Positions 11,427 to 19,200 of a stretch of 29,343 nucleotides of DNA are shown piece after piece (positions within the stretch are counted from its first letter, which is position 1; every line of letters starts with the position of its first letter). The notes beneath the pieces are model-generated. The model worked only from the letters and a program-made list of their open reading frames with translations, ran no database searches and was not told the DNA's origin. Location: assembly GCF_000485595.1 (NCBI RefSeq), contig NW_014577258.1, positions 385,602 through 414,944 on the forward strand, given 5' to 3'. Origin of the DNA: Priapulus caudatus. Its lineage: Eukaryota > Priapulida > Priapulimorpha > Priapulimorphida > Priapulidae. The translations under genes were made by a program, and so were the position numbers.

Positions 11427-14024
11427 TAAGAAATGGAGACAGCGATGGAGATAGAGAGAGAGGGGGGGGGGAAGAGAGAGATATAGTAAAATATGGGAGA
11501 TAGAAGAGATATAGAGAGATAGAAACAGAGAGATATATTTGGCAAAAGTAAATTTTCAAATGTCATTGCCAATCATTTCTACTTGACATTGACGGACATG
11601 TTGTTCTTGTGGTGTTACATATTATGGTAATAATAGTTTTGCTACTACTACCACTGCTACGTATGTAATAATAATAATAATAATAATGTGTCAGGGTGCG
11701 ATCACTGGTGGAACAGAAGCAGCAGCAGCTGGCAGACCTGCAGGCAGTGGATGATAGCAAGGTAGCACTGCAATGCAACGCCGAGGCACTCGCGGAGAAA
11801 TACGATGACATCAACTACAGCATGAGTGAGATTGTCACCAGGTGAGAGCATCGAAGCGTGTCACCGTTACCACGGTTACGGCCGTCACGGTGACAGCTTC
11901 TAATGGAAACCAAATCGCAATTGCAACTCGCACAGCGAGTCTGCTTCATCTGGTTACACCAGCGCCATCTAGTTTAAGACTGTGATGAGTCTCTGTGACA
12001 CCATTGTAGGAAGATGCTACTGCTGCTGCAGAACCGAAAGAGTGAGGTATATTCCTTGTTACCTCCGCCAGGGGCTTGGCGGGGGTTATGTTTTCACCGG
12101 CGTGTGTTTGAGTGTTGGTTTGTGTGTTTGTGGGTTTGTTAACATGCACGTTTCAGTTCACTTCCGCTAGGTGCGCTGGCTGTAGACTTACAAACACGCA
12201 ACCACAGGCTAAGGGGCAACCACAGTCCTCCCCCACCTGCACGCTCGCACTAATCCGGATCCAATTAATTATTTAATTAATGAATTAATGAATAAATTTT
12301 TCCACTTAATTAATTAATTAATAAAAAATTTCACATTGAGAGAATTCAGCTGCCTTGGCGGAGGTCTGTGCTCTCCGAGTGCTCTAGTTAATCATTGCAT
12401 TGCAAGTGATGCCGTTACCATCCTATGGTACCACCATGTAGCTTACAAGGCAATCTGATATAATTACCTGTGGCTCTTGGTGACCTTGGTGCTATGTGTG
12501 TAAGCCAGTACATTAATTGGTGTGGCTGTTGTCTTAAGCCCCCCCCCCTCACTCTGCGGCGAGGGACATTTTTACGCTGTGAAGGTATTTTGTGGGGCTA
12601 TACTGCAGCAGGTCGGGTTACCAGTGTGTTCATGAGCCAGTCTGTTTAATGGTGCTGTGCACGCAGCTTCCAAGGCAAAGCAGGTGTTGTTGGCACTGTA
12701 GATAACTGTGTTTACCTTCCAGGCAAAGCATGTGTTGAGGGCAGTGTAGTTAACAGTGTAGATTACCCTCCACGGCAAAACGTGTTGGTGGCATTGTAGA
12801 CAAGTGCTTGTGTTACTTTCCAGGGCGGAGCAGGTGTTGAGGGCATTGCAGTCACGCATGCCGGTGCTCTCCGATGCAGAAAGGGCGATGGCCAAGGAGC
12901 TGGGAGAGATAAAGCAGAAGCTGAGTGTGTTCAAGACAAGTCTTAATCAGGTAATGCCTCCTGTCGAGACGAGAGGTAGTGTGACAGGTGTGGGGGCGCT
13001 TGTGCTGTTAAATCCCGTCGTAAAAAATCTGTTTACGATATACTAGTACTGAGGGTGCGAAATCAACAGGAGTCCGGAGTCAAATACTCCCCGATTTACT
13101 GTCGGACTCCCTGATTTGACATATGCAGGAGTCCGTGCGACTCCCTGAAAATTCTGCGATACTGACTAGTTTGTTACGGAGCACGGCCTCGCGGAATTAC
13201 CGTATTTTTTCAGCTAATGTCCCAAGAAAATTTGGCAGACGTGCAACTGCATGAATCTTAAAAATAAGCACATGCGTTATTGTTAATATCTTTCATTTTG
13301 AACATCAGACTGCGGACTCCCCCTTTTTGAGGGTAGGGAGTCCAGTCCGTTGGACTCCCGTGTTCAAAAGTTAATTTCTACCCCTGCTAGTACACGTTCT
13401 CATGTGGTCCTGTAGGAAAAACCTGGTTAATTACTGCAACGTGTGAGGTCAACGAAACTGTTCATTGGTTGTCATTCGAATACAGGTGGAGAAGAAAGCC
13501 GAGTACCACAGAAATCAAACGAGAAGGATCAGCAGACGAGATGGAGAACAGATACTCACCAAAAATCAGAAGGAGCAGATAGGCGGTATCCTACAGAACG
13601 AGTAAGAATCTCTGGGGTTTGCTTCTCTATCTCATCAAATAGATAAATGTTGTTTAGCTGTATGAATAGATGAGTAATGGGTGATACTCCATTCGGAGTG
13701 TTCCTAACTTTAATGTCATAATAAGATAGATATATATATATATATGGTCATGGGCATATATTAGTTTGTGGTTTAATGTCATTTAGGTTAGGGTTAGGGT
13801 TAGGATTGTCAATCAGTAATCATTCATCATTAATCATTAACGATATCAAAGTTGTGAACACTCCTAATGGAGCGTTGGCCTTCATTTAATGAACACCTTA
13901 ATTAAATTCGGCTGTAATGATCAATAGATGGCAGCACTAATTAGTAATTATATTTTTCAGGAGTACAGAGATCAGCAATTTGGTGTTACAAGTAGACATG
14001 ATGAAACAAACCATGAATCTTTGA
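3212..14024 (+). CDS. NUP88: Nucleoporin NUP88, 15 of about 16 coding exons
   Basis: NUP88 sits on the cytoplasmic face of the nuclear pore with NUP214 and NUP62 and helps anchor export complexes. The spliced exons give about 675 codons that align end to end with the vertebrate protein (about 740 residues). The N-terminal part is beta-propeller-like, with landmarks such as [37 protein letters not shown] and [14 protein letters not shown]. The C-terminal part is coiled coil ([31 protein letters not shown]). Every adjacent junction keeps frame except across 5596-7126, where about 60 residues are missing. The start follows MAA, as in vertebrates, and lies in a YY1-type motif. The last exon ends in TGA at 14022-14024. 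The gene runs divergently from CUX and convergently toward RFC5. Introns contain microsatellites, exon-edge arrays and two hAT-like elements. Confidence 0.95.
3801..3970 (+). CDS. NUP88: NUP88 coding exon 2
   Basis: The acceptor is TTTTGCAG and the donor TGCAG|GTAAAT (phase 2 out). It encodes [19 protein letters not shown] and then [13 protein letters not shown]-type sequence (seen as [20 protein letters not shown]), the best conserved NUP88 block. Confidence 0.95.
3971..5470 (+). other. NUP88 intron 2; short degenerate repeats near its end
   Basis: This is AT-rich intron without genes. At about 5196-5440 related phrases recur (CCTTATAGACTGGTG, CTTTATAGACTGAT, CCTTATATACAGGTG, each near a ...AGAGGTG... 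phrase), which suggests a degenerate dispersed or tandem repeat just upstream of exon 3. Confidence 0.5.
5471..5596 (+). CDS. NUP88: NUP88 coding exon 3
   Basis: The acceptor is TTCACAG and the donor CTAAG|GTATAC (phase 2 in, phase 2 out). It encodes [19 protein letters not shown] through VLTSDNTLR, matching vertebrate PVAERFF...VVLLTSDNVIR. Reading through the donor would give YTLN, like vertebrate IYSL but one residue short, so a donor slightly downstream is a minor alternative. Confidence 0.92.
5640..6805. repeat. Right copy of the ~1.2-kb duplicated noisy segment
   Basis: It matches about 345-1630 in order and orientation. It contains an AT microsatellite (about 5757-5770), a CT tract (about 6070-6370) and the same tail (GTGTCGATCAAACTGTAATT in both). 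It fills most of the intron where the missing NUP88 exon should be. The Ser/Leu-rich frames are CT-repeat translations and not genes. Confidence 0.75.
7126..7219 (+). CDS. NUP88: NUP88 coding exon after the missing one
   Basis: The acceptor is GTTTCAG and the donor GACAG|GTAAGG. It encodes [20 protein letters not shown], matching vertebrate KDEVVAYPLYILYENGETF. It needs a one-base phase from an upstream exon, whereas exon 3 ends with two bases, so exon 3 cannot splice directly to it in frame. Confidence 0.92.
7226..7370 (+). repeat. 37-bp tandem repeat just inside the intron
   Basis: The phrase TATGGCTAG / CATGGCTAG / CATTGCTAG recurs at 7252, 7289 and 7326, an exact 37-bp period, and ends in a C tract. 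It starts within 10 bp of the exon donor. The first unit shares CTGTATGGC and, a few bases on, TGTTC with the neighbouring exon, which suggests it grew from the exon edge. Confidence 0.75.
7694..7877 (+). CDS. NUP88: NUP88 exon with the PAAEDNYG block
   Basis: The acceptor is GTTGCAG and the donor ACGCTT|GTAAGA (phase 0 out). It encodes [19 protein letters not shown] and later [16 protein letters not shown], nearly identical in layout to vertebrate NUP88. Confidence 0.95.
7864..8080 (+). repeat. 21-bp minisatellite growing out of an exon end
   Basis: Units start at 7894, 7915, 7936, 7957, 7978 and 7999 with an exact 21-bp period, then degrade. Units such as ACCCAGATAAAGTCTTGTGT resemble the exon end and donor itself (ACCCAGAAACGCTTGTAAGA at 7864-7883). 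Several units carry CAGGTGAG, a near-ideal 5' splice-site motif. Confidence 0.85.
8221..8383 (+). CDS. NUP88: NUP88 exon, [10 protein letters not shown] block
   Basis: The acceptor is TTACCTAG after a pyrimidine-rich tract and the donor CGTG|GTAGGC (phase 1 out). It encodes [17 protein letters not shown] and [11 protein letters not shown], matching vertebrate SLYVFECVELELALK and DFSCPVKLHR. Confidence 0.92.
8800..8898 (+). CDS. NUP88: NUP88 exon, [11 protein letters not shown] block
   Basis: The acceptor is ACTTGCAG and the donor AAAG|GTAATA. It encodes [19 protein letters not shown], matching vertebrate DPKCPSRYHCTHEAGVHSV. Confidence 0.93.
9156..9225 (+). CDS. NUP88: NUP88 exon, CTKPLP block
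   Basis: The acceptor is TTCATAG and the donor AACAG|GTATGT. It encodes [16 protein letters not shown], matching vertebrate QKCFVEHILCTKPLPC. Confidence 0.93.
9226..9989 (+). other. NUP88 intron, nothing recognised
   Basis: About 760 bp of AT-rich sequence. I see no repeat, exon or structural element in it beyond ordinary splice signals at its ends. Confidence 0.5.
9990..10094 (+). CDS. NUP88: NUP88 exon, last propeller part
   Basis: The acceptor is TTTCTGCAG and the donor CTTCG|GTATGT. It encodes [20 protein letters not shown] and then [11 protein letters not shown], matching vertebrate [20 protein letters not shown] and TYECLIWPLL. Confidence 0.92.
10102..10195 (+). repeat. (TG)n / (TGCG)n microsatellite next to a donor
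   Basis: TG and TGCG repeats begin within about 10 bp of the donor at 10095. The valine/cysteine-rich open frames here are translations of the repeat. Confidence 0.9.
10365..10514 (+). CDS. NUP88: NUP88 exon linking propeller and coiled coil
   Basis: The acceptor is GTGCTGTAG and the donor CTCAG|GTGAGA. It encodes [20 protein letters not shown] and then [19 protein letters not shown], the latter matching vertebrate DSFEKHIRSILQRSVANPAF. Confidence 0.9.
10680..10794 (+). repeat. Degenerate tandem repeat with (GTTT)n
   Basis: The phrase GAGGCAGATGAACTTG recurs in variants near 10684, 10738 and 10776, separated by GTTT runs and GTTTGTAGTTG. It is an imperfect three-copy array ending at a transposon target site. 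Confidence 0.65.
10803..11105. mobile_element. hAT-like MITE, 303 bp
   Basis: The ends are inverted (CAGGGTGTTAGCCAG and, reversed, CAGTATGTTAGCCAG) and flanked by a perfect 8-bp duplication CTACTACA (10795-10802 and 11106-11113). CAG-starting inverted repeats with 8-bp target duplication are the signature of hAT elements. There is no transposase frame, so it is non-autonomous. It lies in a NUP88 intron. Confidence 0.88.
11210..11329 (+). CDS. NUP88: NUP88 exon, start of coiled coil
   Basis: The acceptor is TGTGCAG and the donor AGAAG|GTGAGC. It encodes [20 protein letters not shown], matching vertebrate EECLQLLSRATQVFREQYIL. Confidence 0.94.
11334..11545 (+). repeat. (GA)n microsatellite abutting a donor
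   Basis: GA repeats with GATA variants and one G9 run start directly after the donor GTGAGC. The minus-strand Ser/Leu frames are repeat translations. Confidence 0.9.
11667..11687 (+). repeat. (AAT)n microsatellite abutting an acceptor
   Basis: About seven AAT triplets end 7 bp before the AG of the next NUP88 exon. They replace the usual pyrimidine tract, so the acceptor is unusually purine/AT rich. Confidence 0.85.
11695..11841 (+). CDS. NUP88: NUP88 exon, coiled coil
   Basis: The acceptor is GTGTCAG and the donor ACCAG|GTGAGA. It encodes [20 protein letters not shown] and then [19 protein letters not shown], in line with vertebrate RVKLLCDQKKKQLEDL and AERLADKYEEAKEKQEDI. Confidence 0.92.
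12010..12046 (+). other. NUP88: Possible extra or cryptic NUP88 exon
   Basis: Between TTGTAG and GAG|GTATAT lies an in-phase open stretch ([12 protein letters not shown]). It resembles the start of the coiled-coil segment that the exon at 12824 also encodes. Its out-phase (0) does not fit the 12824 exon, and skipping it gives a perfect-length alignment, so it is probably not used. Confidence 0.2.
12059..12389. mobile_element. CCTCCGCCA-type MITE, about 330 bp
   Basis: It begins TTACCTCCGCCAGG...GGTTATGTTTTCACCGGCG and ends CCTTGGCGGAGGTCTGTGCT, CTCCGAGTGC. The ends are inverted copies (ACCTCCGCCA / TGGCGGAGGT). I recognise the motif from dispersed repeats in many animal genomes but cannot name the family with certainty. 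The middle holds TTAATTAA runs. Confidence 0.75.
12653..12860 (+). repeat. Degenerate ~50-bp tandem repeat leading into an exon
   Basis: Three decayed copies (near 12657, 12709 and 12757) precede a fourth that is the real acceptor and exon start (12807 on). The shared core is TTCCAGGCAAAGCAGGTGTTG-like with GGCANTGTAG. One copy keeps an AG acceptor followed by an early stop; another has the AG changed to AC. Confidence 0.85.
12824..12950 (+). CDS. NUP88: NUP88 exon, VLSDAER block
   Basis: The acceptor is CTTTCCAG and the donor AATCAG|GTAATG (phase 0 out). It encodes [20 protein letters not shown] and then [20 protein letters not shown]. It aligns without gaps to vertebrate KKLLHSFHSELPVLSDSER when joined directly to the exon ending at 11841. 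Confidence 0.93.
13051..13386. mobile_element. hAT-like MITE, 336 bp (GAGTCC family)
   Basis: It is flanked by CTAGTACT (13043-13050) and CTAGTACA (13387-13394), 7 of 8 identical. The inverted ends are GAGGGTGCGAAATCAAC and, reversed, CAGGGGTAGAAATTAAC. It holds many GGAGTCC / GGACTCC motifs. The same element, reversed, is the outer shell of the nested insertion at 18486-20451. Confidence 0.88.
13486..13601 (+). CDS. NUP88: NUP88 penultimate coding exon
   Basis: The acceptor is AATACAG and the donor AACGA|GTAAGA (phase 2 out). It encodes [14 protein letters not shown] and [17 protein letters not shown], matching vertebrate VTMKKDYQQQKMEK and LSAYQRKCIQSILKEE. Confidence 0.9.
13730..13745 (+). 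repeat. (AT)n microsatellite
   Basis: A short pure AT run in the last NUP88 intron. Confidence 0.8.
13783..13805 (+). repeat. Short interstitial telomere-type repeat
   Basis: About three consecutive TTAGGG units with a truncated unit on each side, in the last NUP88 intron. TTAGGG is the ancestral animal telomere repeat. The tract is short and may be chance or a repair scar. Confidence 0.7.
13961..14024 (+). CDS. NUP88: NUP88 last coding exon and stop
   Basis: The acceptor is TTTTTCAG. It encodes [20 protein letters not shown] and then TGA (14022-14024), aligning with the vertebrate C-terminus EHIREMVKQINDIRNHVNF. Confidence 0.9.
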
Positions 14025-14169
14025 TACCGAGTGAAGAGCAATGCAAACATTGGACATAACCCTGTCAGCTAACTCTACAAAGAAGGCCCTTATATTGTAA
14101 TATGCAAATGTAGTTCCAATAGACCAAACTATGCTCAATTGTTGTAATACTGTCGTCATACAAACGTGA

Positions 14170-14175
14170 AATAAA
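14170..14175 (+). terminator. NUP88 polyadenylation signal (AATAAA)
   Basis: A canonical AATAAA lies 146 bp past the stop codon. It is the first one downstream, so cleavage probably occurs near 14190-14205. Confidence 0.7.
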
Positions 14176-14199
14176 TTGGGGTGGATCAATAATATAAGG

Positions 14200-14811
14200 A
14201 AAGTGTGAAAGATAAGCACCAGTGTTAACGATGGTGACCGTATCACTTATAGTTGCAGGTTATAAGTGCAGAGAGGGTTCCACTCTTGCAAGTCTGTTTT
14301 TTCTGTCAATACCTGACATGGGTCCAAGTTCTTCATGTTCGCACCAAGAAACCTTTATCAGATATTTCACTCAGCATTTTGAGAGGTGTGCACACATGTA
14401 TATATTAGAATCACCTGTAAATGGCACATTTTGAAATTAAAAAAATCATTGTTGTAAAAGAAGTGTTGTAACTGTACTAATGCTATGTATTACTTTGGAA
14501 ACTTGCTCACCATCTCCTGTACTTGATCACGTGTACAAGCACTGCATTTTTTAAAGCAAATGATGTAGAATAATGAATTTGTACAAGAAGGCTTCACTAC
14601 AAAACCCCTCATTTCATGTTTATTACAATTTAATTTAATTTAATTACATATATTCAGGAACGTGTTTTATCTCTTCAAAGAAATGCGTCAAAGTCCCTTA
14701 CGGATTATATTTACAGCCGGTATGACGATGGCGACGTCTCTAAGGAAGAAAAACTGGCCTTGCCTCTCTTTTTCTCTCCAACCACTCATTAGATGTCCCG
14801 GACATCATGCT
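14200..14811. other. NUP88-RFC5 intergenic or 3'UTR sequence
   Basis: No gene is recognised. The two genes converge here. On the minus strand TTTATT at 14619-14624 reads AATAAA and could be the RFC5 polyadenylation signal if its 3'UTR spans the 46-bp array. The part from about 14525 is repeated after the N gap. Confidence 0.45.
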
Positions 14812-15204
14812 AATGCCACTGCTTCCTTCACTATCATCATGTCCCAGGCTGCTTCCTTCACTATCATGTCCCAGGCTGCTTCATGTTAGTGCTACTGCTT
14901 CCTTCACTACCATGTCCCAGGCTGCTTCATGTTAGTGCTACTGCTTCCTTCACTATCATGTGTCATGCTGCTTCATGCTAGTGCTACTGCTTCCTTCACT
15001 ATCATCATGTCCCAGGCTGCTTCATACTAGTGCTACTGCTTCCTTCACTATCATGTCCCAGGCTGCTTCATGTTAGTGCCACTGCTTCCTTCACTGTCAT
15101 CATGTCCCAGGCTGCTTCATACTAGTGCCACTGCTTCCTTCACTGTCATCATGTCCCAGGCTGCTTCATACTAGTGCCACTGCTTCCTTCACTCTCATCA
15201 TGTG
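14812..15204 (-). repeat. 46-bp minisatellite, left block, seeded by RFC5 stop end
   Basis: Units of 46 bp, with 49-bp variants that gain CAT, read on the minus strand as codons of the RFC5 C-terminus (RDMTVKEAVALV, stop) followed by AGCAGCCTG. Plus-strand frames rich in Leu/Pro/Ser are translations of the repeat and not genes. The block breaks off at the N run. Confidence 0.9.
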
Positions 15205-15214
15205 NNNNNNNNNN
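15205..15214. other. Assembly gap (10 N)
   Basis: Ten N characters interrupt the sequence. The right side restarts with sequence that matches the left flank at about 14525-14810, so the two sides overlap and the gap is not a true interval. Confidence 0.98.
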
Positions 15215-15500
15215 GAGAACGTGTACAAGCATTGCATTTTAAAGCAAAAATAATGAAGAAATAATGTAGCAATAATGAATTTGTACAAGAAGGCTTCACT
15301 ACAAAACCCTCATTTCATGTTTATTACAATTTAATTTAATTACATATATTCAGGAACGTGTTTATCTCTTCAAAGAAATGCGTCAAAGTCCCTACGGATT
15401 ATATTACAGCCGTATGACGATGGCGCACGTCTCTAGAGCAAAAACTGGCCTGCTCTCTTTTTTCTCTCCAACCACTTCATTAGATGTCACGGACATCATG
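15215..15500. repeat. Second copy of the array's left flank
   Basis: It follows about 14525-14811 closely (GTGTACAAGC, GAAGGCTTCACTACAAAACC, TATTCAGGAACGTGTTT) with small indels. It is probably the same genomic stretch assembled twice. Confidence 0.85.
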
Positions 15501-16142
15501 CTAGTGCCACTGCTTCCTTCACTATCATGTGTCATGCTGCTTCATGCTAGTGCCACTGCTTCCTTCACTATCATGTCCCAGGCTGCTTCCTTCACTGTCA
15601 TCATGTCCCAGGCTGCTTCCTTCACTGTCATCATGTCCCAGGCTGCTTCATGCTAGTGCTACTGCTTCCTTCACTATCATGTCCCAGGCTGCTTCATGCT
15701 AGTGCCACTGCTTCCTTCACTGTCATCATGTCCCAGGCTGCTTCATACTAGTGCCACTGCTTCCTTCACTGTCATGTCGCCAGGCTGCTTCATTTAGTGT
15801 CACTGTTCCTCACTCATGTCCAGGCTGCTTCATTCTAGTGACATCTGCTTCCTTCACTATCATGTCCCAGGCTGCTTCATGCTAGTGCTACTGCTTCCTT
15901 CACTATCATGTCCCAGGCTGCTTCATGCTAGTGCTACTGCTTCCTTCACTATCATGTCCCATGCTGCTCATGCTAGTGCCACTGCTTCCTTCACTGTCAT
16001 CATGTCCCAGGCTGCTTCATGCTAGTGCTACTGCTTCCTTCACTCATGTCCCAGGCTGCTTCATGCTAGTGCCACTGCTTCCTTCACTGTCATCATGTCC
16101 CAGGCTGCTTCATACTAGTGCTACTGCTTCCTTCACTGTCAT
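15501..16142 (-). repeat. 46-bp minisatellite, right block, running into RFC5 exon
   Basis: About 14 units continue up to and into the RFC5 terminal exon. The final unit (about 16097-16147) is itself the coding end of the gene, with the stop codon at 16110-16112. Confidence 0.9.
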
Positions 16143-16215
16143 GTCCCGTGCCACCTGGAATGCTCCTAACAGTGCTGCGAGCTGCATCTTCACTCGTTCC
16201 TGCTGCAGTCTGTAC
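16110..16215 (-). CDS. RFC5: RFC5 terminal exon
   Basis: The acceptor is CGTTCATAG and the stop TGA occupies 16110-16112. It encodes YRL, then a locally shifted stretch, then MQLAALLGAFQVARDMTV and KEAVALV. Compared with the second copy, one base is lost near 16208 and two near 16193. Together they restore the frame but alter the intervening residues (GTSEK expected). Confidence 0.88.
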
Positions 16216-19200
16216 CTATGAACGGCAGAAACAGCGTGGTACCAAACGTAATAAACAATCAAGTCTCACATGATATCTTACTATTTTGTGTGCAATAACA
16301 CCTCATCAAGGTAACCATGTTGCCTAGGCTATCACATTTAAATGCACTGCTATTGCTGGCACAGCTGACCTTTCCAGCAAAGTCCTAGAAGCTAACTGAG
16401 TGCAGCAACACCCGCAGTGCCGGACATAAGCCTTTTGACCACAGATTTGTGTACTAACAAGGTATATATAAGAATCACTGCGTTGCATTAACAAACACTT
16501 ACTCTACATCCTGCCATCTTCTCAAGTAGGGAGCCTCACATGCACGGGAAATCAACTGCAACAGGTAACAGCTACAATTGCAATAACCATCGTGCGGTTC
16601 ACAAATTGAAGCAATTAGATGGACAGCTAGAGCATTCATGTCACGAGTTTTACGTACTTCGATGTAAACGTGGCGCGACTTTACTTCCATGTAAATGAGA
16701 CATTGTCATATATATTATCTTCTGTAGACATGATTTTACTTATCTACGTACATGCGGCACAAACCTACCGCTAGCTCTACGTACATATAGCATGGATTTC
16801 ACTTTATTTCTAGATCATATGGCAGGATTTCATTATTTTTCTACGTAAATATGGCAGGATTTTAACTTACTTCTATGTACATACTTGTGCACTTCTGTAA
16901 GCATGTCCTGTAATGCGAGACCCTTAGCGTTTCAACTCCAGTATTTCTTTGCGCACAGGTAAAAAAGGTTCAAAGTTACTAAGATTAGGTTAGCTCACTG
17001 AGCGTTCTGTACGACATGTGTGCTCTTGATTTCTAATTCAGTCTTCAATTTCTTCTTCTTTTTGTCACTTCATGGCCAATTTCGATAATGGATTTAAGTA
17101 ACAGTTAGGCCATTACATAAAAATATGGGCATTATGTAAGATGAGATAATAATGACACTGGTGAATCGCATCAAGTGATGAAGCTCATTTCAGCATGACA
17201 GGGTAAGGATACGACGCGAGTTTATGCTATGTTATTATTTAGTCTCGTTCGGATATTTTTGTTTAAAAAAGGTGCGTAGCTGCAGCAGCATTTTTAGTGA
17301 AATTATAGAATAAAATAGCTTCGATAAAAAATTGTGGCTACTGTGAAAAGTATAGAACCTATTGTAAAAACAAGGTAAATATCTTCTTTTTACATCGTAC
17401 ATTGTGATTTAACCTCAATTAAGAGTAAGAGAAAAATCTGGCCTACATTAAACCCAGTATGCTATCTAAGTGATGACGACGACAAGGACATCGTTGTAAG
17501 CGTCTGTGAAACTGTGAACTGTAACTGCAGCATTGCAGTGATAAGTATAGGTGATAATCACAAGGATATGCTGTAAGCGTCGGTGAAGTTGTAACTGCAG
17601 CATGGCAGTGATAGGTATAGCTGATAATCACAAGGATATTGCTGTTAGCATCTGTGAAACTGTAACTGCAGCATGGCAGTGATAAGTATAGCCTGCTGAA
17701 CAACAACAAGGACATTGTTGTAGGCATCTGTGAAACTGTAACTGCAGCATGGCAGTGATAGGTATAGCTGATAATCACAAGGATATTGCTGTAAGCATCT
17801 GTGAAACTGTAACTGCACATGCAGTGATAAGTATAGCTTGATAATCACAAGGATATTGCTGTAAGCATCTGTGAAACTGTAACTGCAGCATGGCAGTGAT
17901 AAGTATAGTGATAAGCAACAACAAAGGGATATTGCTGTGAGTATCTGTGAAACTGTAACTGCAGCATGGCAGTGATAGGTATAGCTGATAATCACAAAGG
18001 ATATGCTGTAAGCATCTCGTGACGCTGTAACTGCCAGCATGGCAGTGATCAAGTATAGCCTGATAATCACAAGGATATTGCTGTAAGCATCTGTGACTGC
18101 TGTAACTGCAGCATGGCAGTGATAAGTATGCTGATAATCACAAGGATATTGCTGTAAGCGTCTGTGAAGCTGTAACTGCAGCATGGCATGATAAGTATAG
18201 CTGATGACAACGACAAGGATTTGCTTGTAACATCTGTGAAACTGTAACTGCAGCATGGCAGTGATAAGTATAGGTGATAATCACAAGATATGCTGTCAGC
18301 ATCTGTGCAGCTGTAACTGCAGCATGGCAGTGTAGTGATAGCCTGATAATCACAAGGATATTGCTGTAAGCACTGTGAAGCTGTAACTGCAGCATGGCAG
18401 TGATAGGTATAGCTGATGACAACAACAAGGACATTGTTGTAAGCATCTGTGAAACTGTAACTGCAGCATGGCAGTGATAAGTATAGGGATAGAAATTAAC
18501 TTTTGAACAAGGGAGTCCCTACCTCAAAAAGAGGGAGTCCACAGCAAAATGAGGGAGTCCGGCAGTCTGAGTTCAAAATAAAGATATTAACAATAACGCA
18601 TGTGCTTATTTTTAAGATTCATGCAGTGCACGTCTGCCAGCTGAAAAATACAGTATTCAGCGAGGACGTGCTCCGGAATAAACTAGTTAGTATGGCAGAA
18701 CAGTGCTGACACTCGGTCAGCCGAAGCTGGCCCAAAATTTTTTTTTGGGCCACCAGAAATTTTTTCTACTGGCAAAATGAAAGTGGTAGCCCAATTTTCA
18801 TTGCATTTTTCGGTTAAAATATAATCATAACCATAACGACACATATTAATATGATACATGTGTATGCAGTATTTGTATAGTGTGGCGCCAAGCAAACTTG
18901 TATGTATTGGTAGGCCCTAATCTTATATATGGCCAGGGTCTTCTTTACTGAAAAAGAAAATTTGAACCATAAGTTTTTCTCGGCTGATGACGACGCTCTT
19001 TTCAAAAAACTCCACGCGTCCGCCATGATTTTTCTTTCTTTCGGCTTCAGCCTCGTTGCTAACGGTAACCGTGACTAATCCGCATGTCGGTACTACCAAG
19101 GAGCTACATATAACTGTATACACATAACTACATATAACTGTTATATGTAGCTTCTTGGGTACTACCAGCATTTCGATTGGTTGAGCTGTCGGAGCTAGCT

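Noticed and set aside
15378-16221. Plus-strand Leu/Ser/Pro frames in the 46-bp array
   Set aside because: They are antisense translations of repeated RFC5 C-terminal codons.
17443-18446. Minus-strand frames with YHCHAAVT repeats, which could pass for a repeat protein
   Set aside because: They result from a 71-bp unit read across frames. The unit derives from an RFC5 exon edge and intron, and frames break between units.
14812-18485. CRISPR-like arrays
   Set aside because: Repeats are contiguous without unique spacers, and the context is a eukaryotic gene.
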